This document shows, in pieces, positions 33,842-44,300 of a DNA stretch of 64,000 bases. The stretch spans positions 1 through 64,000 of the forward strand of contig JAPLKG010000003.1 in the NCBI GenBank assembly GCA_026388185.1, written 5' to 3'. The notes under the pieces were generated by a model, which saw nothing but the letters and a program-made list of their open reading frames with translations, ran no database searches and had not been told where the DNA came from. Position numbers and translations under genes: made by a program. Every line of letters starts with the position of its first letter. Position 1 is the first letter of the stretch. The DNA is from Candidatus Eisenbacteria bacterium (GTDB lineage Bacteria > Eisenbacteria > RBG-16-71-46 > JAFGJU01).

Positions 33842-35242
33842 ATGCGTATGCCGAACAAGGTGAAGCTGTCCTGTGCGGCAACGTGCGTAGCAATGATCGT
33901 GCTTTCCCTGGCAGTCACGGTTTTGGCTTCGGAGCAGTCGAAATTCGAGGACGCCAAGGAAAAGGGTACGATCGAGGCTTACGAGAAATTTCTGAAAAAG
34001 TATCCGCAGGGAGAGCTCGCCGAGCAAGCCGTGGGCGAAATCTACAAGCTGGTCAGTAAGGAAGATTCGATCGAGCTCTACAGAGATTTCGTCAACAGGT
34101 ATCCGACCGATTCCTGGTCCGCACAGGCCAAGAGCCGCATCGAATACCTCCAGTCGGCAGAGAGAGAGTACGTCAGCGTAGATACGTCCAGCGTTCCTGA
34201 CTTGGAAGCTTTTGTGTCCAAGTTTCCAACGGGTCCACTTTCCATGACGGTGAGGGAGAAGGTTGAAAACGCCAACATGCGCAGGATACGTGAAGGAGAA
34301 AAACGCTTCACTATTCCCGAGATACTGCCAGGAAAGGGCGCGGGAAGTTTCCACTTAGCAATAGCGCCGTCGGAGAACCACCCCGATGTCTTTCTCTACG
34401 AGAGCATGTATCCGGGGGACACAGTACCTTTCAGAGTTAGGATGGGTGGTGAGTATCCCTTGAACGGGGTTGGGATCGGAACAGGCAGCATATTCGCTAC
34501 GATCGAGAATCTTGATTTCCTGAGCAGCGGTTCGATTGTGCGTTTTCGAGGAAAGATCACGTACAAGGGATGTACGTTTAACGGGGACCAGCAGGATCCT
34601 CTGTCGTTCGCCCTCCTGGATGGAAAGGGTCTGGTTTATGTCACAGGGAAAGGAAAGGTCACGTTGAAGGACGGGCGCGAAGTGACACTGCCCATGCCTC
34701 AAGCTGCAACGAACCGGGCTTTACCGTCGGGCCAGAGCAGTCCGAACGGTCATTCTGCGGCGCCGGGGGATCAAGGCAGTTCGAGCAGTCGTTCCACGGC
34801 GGCCTCAACTCCGGAATGGGTCAAGACGTTGGACCAAGTCATCTCCGAAAACCAGAACCGACCCGTTCGTGTGTTCATCGAGACGGACAGAGAGGCGTAT
34901 TGCGCGGGTGACTCGATTCTTGTCGTCGCCGTGGGGGAGAACACATCCGACGAGGTGGTCAATATAGGCGATTACTGGAGTGGCAGGGTGGTCAGCGTTT
35001 TTCTGAGAAACCGGGACAAGGCGACAACATATACCGTCGTGGACATCACGTTCGATACTGTGACGCCCTCGATTGTCCAGCTCGACCCTCACAAGGTCGC
35101 CCTACTTGGAAGCGTCTCCTTCAATTCGCGATTGGGGAAAGATGAATCGGAGCTAGTTGGGAACTACATGCTCTACCTGAGGATGGGCAAACTGATATCG
35201 TCCCCGTGGGCAATTCGTCTCGTCAAGAGAGACCAACAATAG
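33842..35242 (+). CDS. Secreted repeat protein, unknown
   Basis: 466 residues with a signal peptide (CAATCVAMIVLSLAVTVLAS). The mature start has three TPR/outer-membrane-assembly-like units of about 36 residues, each ending KYP/RYP/KFP (EAYEKFLKKYPQGELAEQAV; LYRDFVNRYPTDSWSAQAKS; LEAFVSKFPTGPLS). A beta-rich middle domain follows, then a Ser/Gly/Ala-rich linker (about 288-318) and a C-terminal immunoglobulin-like domain (RPVRVFIETDREAYCAGDSI). No enzyme motif. Gap of 91 bases after the ABC-F gene, so possibly co-transcribed. Confidence 0.7.
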   Translation: MRMPNKVKLSCAATCVAMIVLSLAVTVLASEQSKFEDAKEKGTIEAYEKFLKKYPQGELAEQAVGEIYKLVSKEDSIELYRDFVNRYPTDSWSAQAKSRIEYLQSAEREYVSVDTSSVPDLEAFVSKFPTGPLSMTVREKVENANMRRIREGEKRFTIPEILPGKGAGSFHLAIAPSENHPDVFLYESMYPGDTVPFRVRMGGEYPLNGVGIGTGSIFATIENLDFLSSGSIVRFRGKITYKGCTFNGDQQDPLSFALLDGKGLVYVTGKGKVTLKDGREVTLPMPQAATNRALPSGQSSPNGHSAAPGDQGSSSSRSTAASTPEWVKTLDQVISENQNRPVRVFIETDREAYCAGDSILVVAVGENTSDEVVNIGDYWSGRVVSVFLRNRDKATTYTVVDITFDTVTPSIVQLDPHKVALLGSVSFNSRLGKDESELVGNYMLYLRMGKLISSPWAIRLVKRDQQ

Positions 35243-35283
35243 AAACGGGGACGCGCCGGATCGGGGCTGAAAGCGCAGGGACC

Positions 35284-35691
35284 TCAGTTCGAGGTGCCGG
35301 TTCTTTGCGGCTCGGTAACCACTTGCTTCTCGCTTTCCTCCAGTATCCGCTTTACTTCCGCGCGAAGGTGATTCAGATCCACGGGCTTCTTGATGAAGGC
35401 GGCCACGTCCGACGTGCTTAGCACGGCATCGGTCTCCATTTTCTGGTAGGCCGTGCTGATTATTACCGGAGTGTTCTTGTCCACGTCCTTCATCCGTTGC
35501 AGGACCTCGACCCCGTGCATCCCCGGCATCTTGATGTCGAGAATCACCAAATCGGGTTTCTCGGAAATGAACTTTTCACAGGCCTGCCTCCCGTCCTGGG
35601 CCAGCACAACCTCATAGCCCGCCTCGGTAAGAACTTCTTCGTAGAGAAGGCGTATCCTCGCCTCGTCGTCCGCCACAAGTACCTTCTTCAT
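35284..35691 (-). CDS. Single-domain response regulator
   Basis: 135 residues from the ATG at 35691, chosen because AAGGAGG lies just upstream; the ATG 18 bases earlier would put that site inside the gene. A CheY/Spo0F-like receiver: ADDE at 7-10, phosphoacceptor D52 in ILDIKMPGMHG, STAY, and KKP. A short Gln/Thr/Ser-rich tail follows. No output domain. It is downstream of, and surely paired with, the sensor kinase at 35706. Confidence 0.9.
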   Translation of the reverse strand: MKKVLVADDEARIRLLYEEVLTEAGYEVVLAQDGRQACEKFISEKPDLVILDIKMPGMHGVEVLQRMKDVDKNTPVIISTAYQKMETDAVLSTSDVAAFIKKPVDLNHLRAEVKRILEESEKQVVTEPQRTGTSN

Positions 35692-35705
35692 GCTCGTCCT
35701 CCTTA

Positions 35706-37436
35706 TCATGTCGAAGACACGGTTTCCGTTCTAGTTTCGTGTGCGTTGCGAAAGACCGGCACGGCTACTTTGAACGTGGCTCCGTATCCGGGTTCGCTCT
35801 CGACCTCTATGTTTCCACCATGGTCTTCGATTATTCTGTGACAGACCGGAAGACCAAGACCGGTTCCGTCCTGCTTTGTCGTGATGAACGGGAGAAAGAT
35901 CTTGTCGATAATCTCGGGCGCTATTCCCGGTCCGGTGTCCCTCACGGTCGCCTCCACCCAGCCGTCGCGCGTTCCCGTGGCGACGTAAACGTCTCCGCCC
36001 TCCGGCATGGCCTGGATGGCGTTGAGAATCAGATTACCGAACACCTGCTCAAGCTGCCCCTTGCTTCCCTTCACGAGAGAAAGGTTTGGGTCAAGGTCGA
36101 GGTCGATCTTGACCGAAGCTTTCTCGGCCTTTTCAGAGAGCGCGGCCACGGACGACGCAATGACCTCGCTGATGTCGACCGAATCTGTGAGCTTCGGACC
36201 CTCCCTCGAAAACACCAACGTGTCGTTTACTATCCTCTCTATCCTTTGCGATTCTTCTATCACCACCTGCGCAAAGAGCTTCCGCTTGTCGCCCTCTTCG
36301 GTCCTTTCAACTATGAGTTGAGCGAAGCCCCAGATGGAGTTCAATGGATTTCTTATTTCGTGAGCCACGGAAGCCGCCATCTCACCGAGCAGGGCCATGT
36401 GTTCGGATCTCTTGAGCTTTCGCTTCATCTCCTTGCGCTCCGTGAGGTCTTTGAATATTGCGATGGCGCCGCACGGGTTCTGTTCGGAGTCGTGAAGGAC
36501 GGCGGTCGAAATGCCGATCGGAACAGTTCTTCCCCCGGGTGTCGTCACGGCTATCTCGTCTTGCGCGCACACCCTTCCCTCTTCCGTGACCTTTGTGAGA
36601 AGCGAGTTGAACTCCGTAAGCTCCGGCACCTTGCCGAGCGGTTTCCCGACGACGGAATCCTTGGGAAGACCCGTCACGCGCGAGGCTTCCGCGTTGAAAG
36701 TTGTTACGATTTGGTGAGATCCTATTACGAGAACGCCGGTGTTGAGACTCTCGAGGACGTTTTCATTGTGCTGATACTGCTCCCAGAGCTCTTCGCGGGT
36801 TCTTTCTTCCGTATCTTGCGCTTTCTCCAGTTCCTTCTGGAGAAGAACATTGGAGCGAGCAGTCTCCTCCTTTTCCTTTTCTCTCAATCTCGCCTGCGAC
36901 ACGAGGAAGCCAGAAAACACGGCCGTCAGCAGGAAGAAGGGGATCTTGAGCAGGAAGTTCGTGGTCAGGAATTGATTCGCGTCCATTTGCCAGGAAGATA
37001 TTCCGCCGTAGAGAAGTATGACCACAAGCGACGACAACACGCTCGTCCTGATGTCGCTGTTCAGGGCGGCGAGGAAGATCGTAAGGAGATACAAGAAATA
37101 TAGGTCGCTCGTCAGGTTACCGGAGGCGTAGATGGCGGCCGTGACAAGGGCGATGTCTACGACCAGCATTGGTCCTTGCACGACGAGCCTGCCAAAGAAC
37201 CGCAGGGGCACGAAAGAGAGAGCGACGTTAGTAAGCATGAAGAGGCCGGCGAGCAGAAGGCTCTTGGTGAGTGACACTGTGCCGTTTTCCGCGGAGAACA
37301 TGAGCGCGATCACAACCAGGATCAGTAGCCAGCGAAAGATGAGGACCACGCGCTTCTGATCCAGATTCACTTCCGCTCCGCGTAGGAACGCCCGCACCCT
37401 CATTCCGTTGCTCTTGTCGATTCTCTCGTTTGACAT
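35706..37436 (-). CDS. Membrane sensor histidine kinase with PAS domain
   Basis: 576 residues. About five or six membrane helices (residues 30-185), a coiled coil (about 183-222), a PAS domain (about 222-332; LESLNTGVLVIGSHQIVTTF), a HisKA domain with phosphorylated His359 (SVAHEIRNPLNSIWGF) and an HATPase (NLILNAIQAMPEGGD; DTGPGI; TKQDGTGLGLPVCHRIIEDHGG). The layout is NtrB/KinA-like. Its partner is the lone receiver downstream, so the pathway probably needs another phosphorelay protein or contact target elsewhere. Confidence 0.93.
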   Translation of the reverse strand: MSNERIDKSNGMRVRAFLRGAEVNLDQKRVVLIFRWLLILVVIALMFSAENGTVSLTKSLLLAGLFMLTNVALSFVPLRFFGRLVVQGPMLVVDIALVTAAIYASGNLTSDLYFLYLLTIFLAALNSDIRTSVLSSLVVILLYGGISSWQMDANQFLTTNFLLKIPFFLLTAVFSGFLVSQARLREKEKEETARSNVLLQKELEKAQDTEERTREELWEQYQHNENVLESLNTGVLVIGSHQIVTTFNAEASRVTGLPKDSVVGKPLGKVPELTEFNSLLTKVTEEGRVCAQDEIAVTTPGGRTVPIGISTAVLHDSEQNPCGAIAIFKDLTERKEMKRKLKRSEHMALLGEMAASVAHEIRNPLNSIWGFAQLIVERTEEGDKRKLFAQVVIEESQRIERIVNDTLVFSREGPKLTDSVDISEVIASSVAALSEKAEKASVKIDLDLDPNLSLVKGSKGQLEQVFGNLILNAIQAMPEGGDVYVATGTRDGWVEATVRDTGPGIAPEIIDKIFLPFITTKQDGTGLGLPVCHRIIEDHGGNIEVESEPGYGATFKVAVPVFRNAHETRTETVSST

Positions 37437-37761
37437 AACTTGCCCCGGTAACTGTTTCCTCCGTTAAATGCTCCCTAGTAGTATTATCGGCATCTACGTG
37501 TCCGCGATTGCTCAGAAAGTGAATCCGCCGGGCATCGCCATGCAAACAAACAGGTCCAGCCCCGCTCTCTTTCCGCGCCCACGGAACGCGTGACGATCAA
37601 ATAGAAAGGCGGGTCACAAAATGCGGCACGAGTAGTGCTCGAACCCAAGTCTAGAAAGCGCCTCATCCCAAATCTAAGAGGCACCCCATCCCACCGAAAA
37701 ACGTTCTGCGCACAACGACTCACTCTGGACATGGATCCACGAAATCCTCGCAGAATTCCGC

Positions 37762-37790
37762 TTGACTTCGGGTACGCAGTGGATTAATAT
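37762..37790 (+). promoter_or_regulatory. Sigma-70 promoter of the TetR/efflux operon
   Basis: TTGACT, 17 bases, TAATAT: close to consensus at both boxes with ideal spacing. The expected start, near 37797, falls at the edge of the palindrome at 37797-37817, so a bound repressor would block it. Confidence 0.7.
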
Positions 37791-37796
37791 GGACCA

Positions 37797-37817
37797 CTCG
37801 GTCGATAATCGACCGAG
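37797..37817. promoter_or_regulatory. Probable TetR operator
   Basis: A perfect dyad with ten-base arms, CTCGGTCGAT and ATCGACCGAG, around one A. A second, shorter dyad (CGACCG-AG-CGGTCG) overlaps its right half and runs to about 37823. Position at the transcription start and ahead of a TetR gene fits autoregulation of the operon. Confidence 0.7.
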
Positions 37818-37960
37818 CGGTCGAGAACCGGTGGGGAGAGAGCCGACGCACAGGAACGCAGATGGGCTTGGGCCTAGACCGGCCGCCGATTGCCGGCCAG
37901 CGCACGAACCGTCTTATGCTCGGACCGCCACGAATGGTTCAGGGGTTTCGTAACAGGGAC

Positions 37961-38575
37961 ATGAACAACCTCACCTTACGCGAAAAGGAAAAGCTCAGAC
38001 GCAGGAAGCAGATACTCGGCGCCGCCAGAAGGGTCTTTGGCAGGAGAGGCTTCCACGAGTCCACCCTCGCAGAGATCGCAAGGGAAGCCCATCTCGGCAA
38101 GGCGACGCTATACTGGTACTTTGCTGACAAGGCCACGCTTCTGAGAGCCGTGTTCGAGGACGCCATTAACGAACAGCTTCGTGCCGTTGAGCAAGTCATC
38201 CACGACGTGCCCGATTGTCGCTCGCGGCTTGAGGCGATTGCGCTAGGACAATTTGAGCATTTCGTAAAGAACCAGTACGTCCTCAGGATCTCCACTTCGG
38301 AGACCGGCTTTGCAATGGACCAGATGAAGAGAGAACTCAAGAGTTTTCTCATGAGCAAGTATGGCATTTACGTGAGACTGCTTGAGAGTGTCTTTGTTTC
38401 CGGCATGAGAAAGAAGGAAATAAGAAATATAGACGCCGAGCAGATGTCTCATCTCTTTATCTCGATGCTGCATTCTATTGCCTGGACTTGGCACGTGCGC
38501 GGAGTGAAACCTCAGCCCGACAAGGACGCCCGCCAGGTATGCGACATGGTCTTCGAGGGGTTGCGAAAGCGATGA
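37961..38575 (+). CDS. TetR-family repressor of the efflux operon
   Basis: 204 residues from the ATG at 37961, a normal TetR length; the frame is open from an ATG at 37862, but the extra 33 residues are not TetR-like. The N-terminal HTH is clear (RRKQILGAARRVFGRRGF, STLAEIAREAHLGKATLYWY, FADKATLLRAVFEDA). The C-terminal domain would bind a small molecule. It precedes the outer-membrane, adaptor and pump genes and sits behind an operator dyad, so it probably represses all four genes until a pump substrate binds. Confidence 0.9.
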   Translation: MNNLTLREKEKLRRRKQILGAARRVFGRRGFHESTLAEIAREAHLGKATLYWYFADKATLLRAVFEDAINEQLRAVEQVIHDVPDCRSRLEAIALGQFEHFVKNQYVLRISTSETGFAMDQMKRELKSFLMSKYGIYVRLLESVFVSGMRKKEIRNIDAEQMSHLFISMLHSIAWTWHVRGVKPQPDKDARQVCDMVFEGLRKR

Positions 38576-38704
38576 CGGAAATTGTTGAGACTTGCCGGGT
38601 ACGGCGGAAAGGCGTCACGAGAGAGTCCGACTCGCCAAGCACACGGAGTCGCGATTGTTGAGATCCGCCAGGCACGAGGGAATCTAACTTTAAGAGGAAA
38701 CGAG

Positions 38705-40150
38705 ATGTTAAGTAGAGCGTTCGCCACGAGAATCTTGACCCGCGAAATATTCTTGCTCGCTGTCTCGGGCCTGATATGTGTCGCTTTCTGCCCGGTGGGT
38801 CTCGCCGCTGATCGCACAGCCGGTGCCCCGTCTACGACTCAGAACACGGCCACGGAGGGCCAGGGGCTTTCTGCAATCGCTACCACCACGACGCCGGCAA
38901 CACAGATCGAAGCGCCCAACAAGCTGAGCCTGGATCAGAGCATTGAGATTGCGCTTCGGAACAACAAACAGCTTCTCGTCCAGAGGCAAGAAGTCGAACG
39001 AATGAAGGGACAGGTTACGCAGGCCCGCGCGACGGCGTTTCCCAGCCTTTCGGGAAACGCGAGCTACGTCAAGAGCCAAGGCAAGATGAATTATGGAGGA
39101 AGTGGCGGCTTCACCTTCAACCTGGATGACTCCTATTACGGAGGAAGCCTCTCTCTCGTCCAGCCGATCTACACGGCCGGTCGGGTGGGAGGCGCACTCA
39201 GGGCCGCCCACGCCGCGAGGAGCTACGCGCAAGAGAATCTCCTCGCCACTACGAAGGACGTCGTCTACGCGGTGAAGGCGTCTTTCGGCGCGGTCCTGCT
39301 CGCCCAGGAAATGGCGACTCTCGCAAAGGAATCGCTGGAATTGGCCGACGCGCATCTTGCGAACGTCGATCAGCTTTTCAAGCAGGGTGTGGCGTCTGAA
39401 TACGAGCTGATCCGCGCGAAGGTGCAGGTTGCGCAGCTTCTGCCGGATCGCATAAAGGCCGAGAATGAGCTCGACCGTGCGTTGATTGTCTTTAGAAACA
39501 CGCTCGGTCTTCCGGCCGACGACAAGGTTGCGCCCGAGGGCGAGCTCGAACGGAAAGACGTCGAGATAACGACGGCGGATGCTTTCCGACTTGCAAAGGA
39601 GAACAGTCACGAACTTGCTGCCGCGAGGTTGCGCGTGAGTGGGATGAAGGCAGCTCTTGACGTTGCGAAATCCGATAGATACCCGAGCCTCTCTTTTGTG
39701 GGAGCCGCGCTGATGGAAACCAAAGAGCCTCGGTGGAAATCGGAAGACTGGCGGTCCAGGACGTGGACTGCGTCTCTGGCGCTGTCAATCCCGATGTTTG
39801 ATGGGCTGAGGACGAAGGGAAAAATAAGCCAGACGAAGGCCGAGTATGAACAGGCCGGCCTCTACGCCGCCCAGACTGAGGACGCGGTGAGACTCGAGGT
39901 TGAACAGTCCGTTTCCCAACTGGCTCAGGCAAGACAACTGATTCAGTCGCAGGTGGCTTCCATAGAGCAGGCTCAGAAGGGCCTGGACATCGCGAATATT
40001 CGCTACAAGAACGGTGTCGGTACGCAACTTGAAGTGCTCGATGCTCAGGTGGCATTGAGCACGGCCAGGACGAATTACTTCACGTCCGTATACGAGTATT
40101 TCATGGCCGTGGCCGCGTTGGAGCGCGCAACGAGTGTCACGTTCGAATAA
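38705..40150 (+). CDS. TolC-like outer-membrane efflux protein
   Basis: 482 residues from the ATG at 38705, with AGAGGAAA upstream and a signal peptide (EIFLLAVSGLICVAFCPVGLAA). Two OEP repeats are seen: SLDQSIEIALRNNKQLLVQR starts the first; ITTADAFRLAKENSHELAAA starts the second. YGGSLSLVQPIYTAGRVGGA and ASLALSIPMFDGLRTKGKI are the paired barrel strands. It forms a trimeric channel with the adaptor and pump downstream. Confidence 0.93.
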   Translation: MLSRAFATRILTREIFLLAVSGLICVAFCPVGLAADRTAGAPSTTQNTATEGQGLSAIATTTTPATQIEAPNKLSLDQSIEIALRNNKQLLVQRQEVERMKGQVTQARATAFPSLSGNASYVKSQGKMNYGGSGGFTFNLDDSYYGGSLSLVQPIYTAGRVGGALRAAHAARSYAQENLLATTKDVVYAVKASFGAVLLAQEMATLAKESLELADAHLANVDQLFKQGVASEYELIRAKVQVAQLLPDRIKAENELDRALIVFRNTLGLPADDKVAPEGELERKDVEITTADAFRLAKENSHELAAARLRVSGMKAALDVAKSDRYPSLSFVGAALMETKEPRWKSEDWRSRTWTASLALSIPMFDGLRTKGKISQTKAEYEQAGLYAAQTEDAVRLEVEQSVSQLAQARQLIQSQVASIEQAQKGLDIANIRYKNGVGTQLEVLDAQVALSTARTNYFTSVYEYFMAVAALERATSVTFE

Positions 40151-40314
40151 GACAAGGCGCGCCTTTGCGGACCCAAGATATCAACCGCGCGGGCCGCGCG
40201 CAGACTGTGCGCGGGCGACGCGCGCCGGCACGCTCAAGCATGTCGGTCTCGCGTGCAGCGCGAGTCAGTCGCAGAGTGTGAGTCAACCAGGTAGTTGAGG
40301 GGGAATTCCTGACA

Positions 40315-41367
40315 ATGAGAAAGAGAGTAATCATCCTCGTGATCATCGCCATCGTCGCCGCGCTCGTCGCCAATCGCATGTGGCAGCAATCCAGAAGGCC
40401 GGCGAGCAAGAGCATCGCGGAACTTCAAGGCGAGAGAGGGACTCCCGTCTCCGTAGAACCCGTCCGTCGAGGCGAAATCTCTGAGTCCGTCCAGCTCACT
40501 GGAACGGTCGAGGGGATCGTGCAGTCTGATTTGGTGAGCAGGATCTCCGAACGCGTGGTGAGTGTGCGAGTCAGTGTGGGGCAGTACGTAAAGAACGGGC
40601 AGCTCCTCATCCAATTCGACACGACCAATCCGACGGCCCAATACCGGCAGGCGAAAGCCGCGTTCGAGGATGCCGAGAAGGATTTCGCGAGGATGAAGGC
40701 GTTGCTAGAACAGGGCGCCATATCCGAGCAGGCGTTCGAGAAAACCCGGATGGGTCTCGAGGTCGCTAGAGCCAACTTCGAGGCAGCGAGCTCCGTCGTG
40801 GATATCACGGCACCGATCGACGGAGTCGTGACTTCCGTGAACGTTCGCGAAGGCGAAGTGGTTGCGGCCGGAAAGCTCATGTGCACTGTGGCTCAATTGA
40901 ACAAGGTGAAGGTCGTGGTCACTGCCAGCGAGTCCGAGATTCTCGGGTTGACGAAGGGTGCCGAGGCCACGATAAGCTCGTCGGAGGGACGGTCCGTCAC
41001 CGGTTCCGTTTCCAGTATTTCCTCCTCGGCCGATCCGATTACGAGAACGTTCCGGGTCGAGATTACTGCCGGCAACGATTCTCGGACACTGAAGCCCGGC
41101 TCGTTTGCGACGGTGGTGGTCAGAACCGGACACAAGAAAGACGCCCTGCTCGTTCCTTCCGGCGCCGTTCTAGACCAGCAGGGAAAACGCGTGGTCTTTG
41201 TCGTGACCAAGAACAATACGGCTCAACTTCGACCCGTGACCGTTGGGATTGTGAATCAGGAGTCGATCGAGATACTGAGTGGTCTGACGCAAGACGAAGT
41301 GGTCGTCACCTCGGGCCACGAACGCTTGAAGGGTGGAGAGAAACTCAACGTACTCAAGACTCAATGA
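40315..41367 (+). CDS. RND efflux periplasmic adaptor
   Basis: 350 residues, membrane-fusion protein family. An N-terminal hydrophobic anchor (RVIILVIIAIVAALVANRMW) without a clear lipobox, then a split lipoyl domain (SRISERVVSVRVSVGQYVKN; DITAPIDGVVTSVNVREGEV), a helical hairpin (FEDAEKDFARMKALLEQGAI) and beta-barrel domains (LKPGSFATVVVRTG). It links the TolC-like channel to the RND pump. GAGGGGG lies upstream of the ATG. Confidence 0.93.
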   Translation: MRKRVIILVIIAIVAALVANRMWQQSRRPASKSIAELQGERGTPVSVEPVRRGEISESVQLTGTVEGIVQSDLVSRISERVVSVRVSVGQYVKNGQLLIQFDTTNPTAQYRQAKAAFEDAEKDFARMKALLEQGAISEQAFEKTRMGLEVARANFEAASSVVDITAPIDGVVTSVNVREGEVVAAGKLMCTVAQLNKVKVVVTASESEILGLTKGAEATISSSEGRSVTGSVSSISSSADPITRTFRVEITAGNDSRTLKPGSFATVVVRTGHKKDALLVPSGAVLDQQGKRVVFVVTKNNTAQLRPVTVGIVNQESIEILSGLTQDEVVVTSGHERLKGGEKLNVLKTQ

Positions 41368-41395
41368 CATCCGAAGCTTTGGGGGATAACGACTC

Positions 41396-44300
41396 ATGTT
41401 TCTTGCAAATCTGTCCGTTAGAAAATCTGTTCTCGCTACGATACTGCTCCTGGCGTTGGTTGTCATAGGCATCTTCTCGTATCTCAGGCTCACCATCGAT
41501 CTCATGCCTCCCGTTGATTTTCCATACGTGACCGTGGTCACGGTTTATCCCGGCGCGGGCCCCGAAGAGATCGAAAGCCTCGTCTCGAAGCCCATCGAGG
41601 ACGCAATCAGTTCGATCTCCGGACTGAAGAACACTTGGTCCTATTCGCAGGAAGGCGTTTCGGTAGTACTGGCGGAGTTCACGCTCGAAACCAAAGTGGA
41701 CTTTGCCGCCATGGACGTCAAAGAGAAGGTCGATGCCGTAAGGTCCAACCTTCCCGACGACGTGGAGACTCCCACGATCAGCAAGTTCGACTTCAGTTCC
41801 TCCCCGATTCTCAATCTCGCGGTCACAAGCCAGAGACCCATACAGGAGACCTACGAGATCGCAGACAAGACGATCAAGCGAGAGCTTTCCAAGGTGAACG
41901 GCCTCGCGCAGATCGAGGTCGTGGGCGGGCGAAAGAGGGAGATCGCGGTCCTCGTAAGCAAGGACAAACTCAAGGGCTACGATCTTTCCATAACGGACGT
42001 CATCGCGGCAATCGCCGCCGAAAATCTGAACATTCCCGGCGGTCACATCACCGAAGAAAGCAGGGAGTACGGCGTACGCGTGACCGGCGAATTCGAGAGC
42101 GTCGACGAAATCAGAAACGTGAGGATCCAGAGGACCGATGCGCCACCCGTTCGACTGTCGGAAGTGGCCAACGTCCAGGACTCGTTCGCCGAAGTGAGGG
42201 AACTCGCGAGGTACAACAGGAACGAGACCGTGGGGATGACGCTGCGTAAAAGGTCCGACGCGAACACGGTCAAAGTCGCGAGCGGAGTGAAGAAGACTCT
42301 CGAGCGCCTCAAGCAGACGCTCCCTGCCGACGTGAAGATCGAAATCGCAAGGGACCGCTCGACGTTCATTAAGGACATGGTCGCCGACCTGAACAGCAAC
42401 ATGATCACCGGGATCATTCTCACGGCGCTGGTGCTGTTCCTCTTTCTCCATAGTTGGGAAGGAATAGTGATAGCAGGCATAGCCATGCCGGTTTCGGTAG
42501 TGTCTACGTACACGTTTCTCTACTTCGCTGGATTCACCATCAACGTCATGTCTCTCATGGGGCTTGCACTCTGCGTGGGAATCCTGATCGCAAATTCGCT
42601 CGTGGTCATGGAGAACATCTATCGCTACCTGCACATGGGCAAGGGGCCGCGCGAGGCCGCCGAGGAAGGCACCTCCGAAATCGCGCTCGCCGTGCTCGCC
42701 TCCACGCTCACGAACGTCGTGGTCTTCGTCCCCATTGCGTTCATGTCCGGCATCATCGGCCAGCTCTTCAGGCAGTTCGGCCTCACGACCACGTTCGCGA
42801 CTTTTGTGTCGCTGCTCGTCTCCTTCACGGCGACGCCCATGCTCGCCTCCAAGCTCTTGTCGTCACGCTCCGTGGACAAGAAGATATCGTGGCATTCGTC
42901 GATCCCGATAATAGGGAAATTCCTGGAGCTCTTGGACACGTTCTTCGCGAAATGGGATGCCTTTTACGAAGGAGCCGCCGCTTCATATCGCCGGGGGCTC
43001 GACTGGACTCTCAATCACAGATGGCGAGTGATCGGGATTAGTCTGGGAGTTTTCGTCGTCAGTCTCGCGCTCGTCCCGTTCATTGGTACTGAATTCTTCC
43101 AGAACTCGGATCAGGGCATGTTGACTGTGTCGGTCGAGATGCCGGTCGGTTCGAATCTCTGGGAGACTCAGAAGGCCATAGAGAGTGTCGAGCAGGTCGT
43201 CTCGTCGGTTCCCGAGACGGAATCTTTCTTTTCTTCCGTGGGATCCACCGAGAGCGAGCTTGGAGCCGGCGGAAGCGGTGTGAATGTGGGCGACGTTCTC
43301 CTCGTGCTCGTGGACAAGAGAGAGCGCAAGAGATCCGACAAAGACATCGCCGCGGCGCTGAGGACGATGCTGGCCGAGATTCCCGGTGCCAAGCTGACCG
43401 TTTCGCCCGCCTCGACCATGGGCGGAGGCGGCGAGAAGGACATACAGATTGAAGTCACGGGAGACGAGATGCCGGTTCTCATTTCCGTCGCGAACAAGGT
43501 CGTTGCCATAGCACAGGAAACGCCGGGAACGGTGGACGTGGACACCGACTGGAGAATAGGCAAACCGGAGATGAAGCTTGTGCCGCTACGCGAGAAAAGC
43601 GCCGACTACGGCGTCTCCACCGCAGAATTGGCAAATCTGACAAGGGCCTTCATCACGGGTACGGTCGCATCCCAATTCAGAGATAGGGACGAGGAATACG
43701 ACATAAGGGTGAAGCTGGATGAATCCGACAGGGACAACATAGAGAAGCTCGGCAGCCTGCTCGTCAGAACCGGCAACGGAACGGTGCCCGTGGCAGAGCT
43801 TGCCTCCATCACTCACGACGAGGGACCCACGCAGATTGTGCGCAAGAACAGGCAGCGCATGATAACCGTGAGCGCCAACATTGCGCGGGGCACTCTGGGT
43901 GGACTCGTGGGCCAGCTCAAGAAGAAGACCGACGCCCTCTCTCTGCCGCCGGGATACAGAATCTACTACGGGGGGATGGCCGAGATAATGGGTGAATCTT
44001 TCGCATCACTCTTCCAGGCACTGATCCTGGCAATAGTACTGACTTACATGCTTCTTGCGGCCATGCTTGATTCGTACGTACATCCGTTCACCATCATGCT
44101 GACAGTTCCGCTCGGTGCGGTGGGCGTGCTCTTGGCACTTTTCTTCACCGGTAGGACCATCAGCATCTTCTCCCTGATGGCGCTCATCATGCTCGTGGGC
44201 ATAGTGGTCAACAACGCCATCCTGCTGCTCGACTACACCAACACGCTGAGAAAGAAGGGATACAATTTGCGCGAGGCCATACTGGAGGCGTGTCCCACGC

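Noticed and set aside
35243-35283. Terminator between the convergent secreted repeat protein and receiver genes
   Set aside because: No stem of useful length with a T-run in the 41-base gap.
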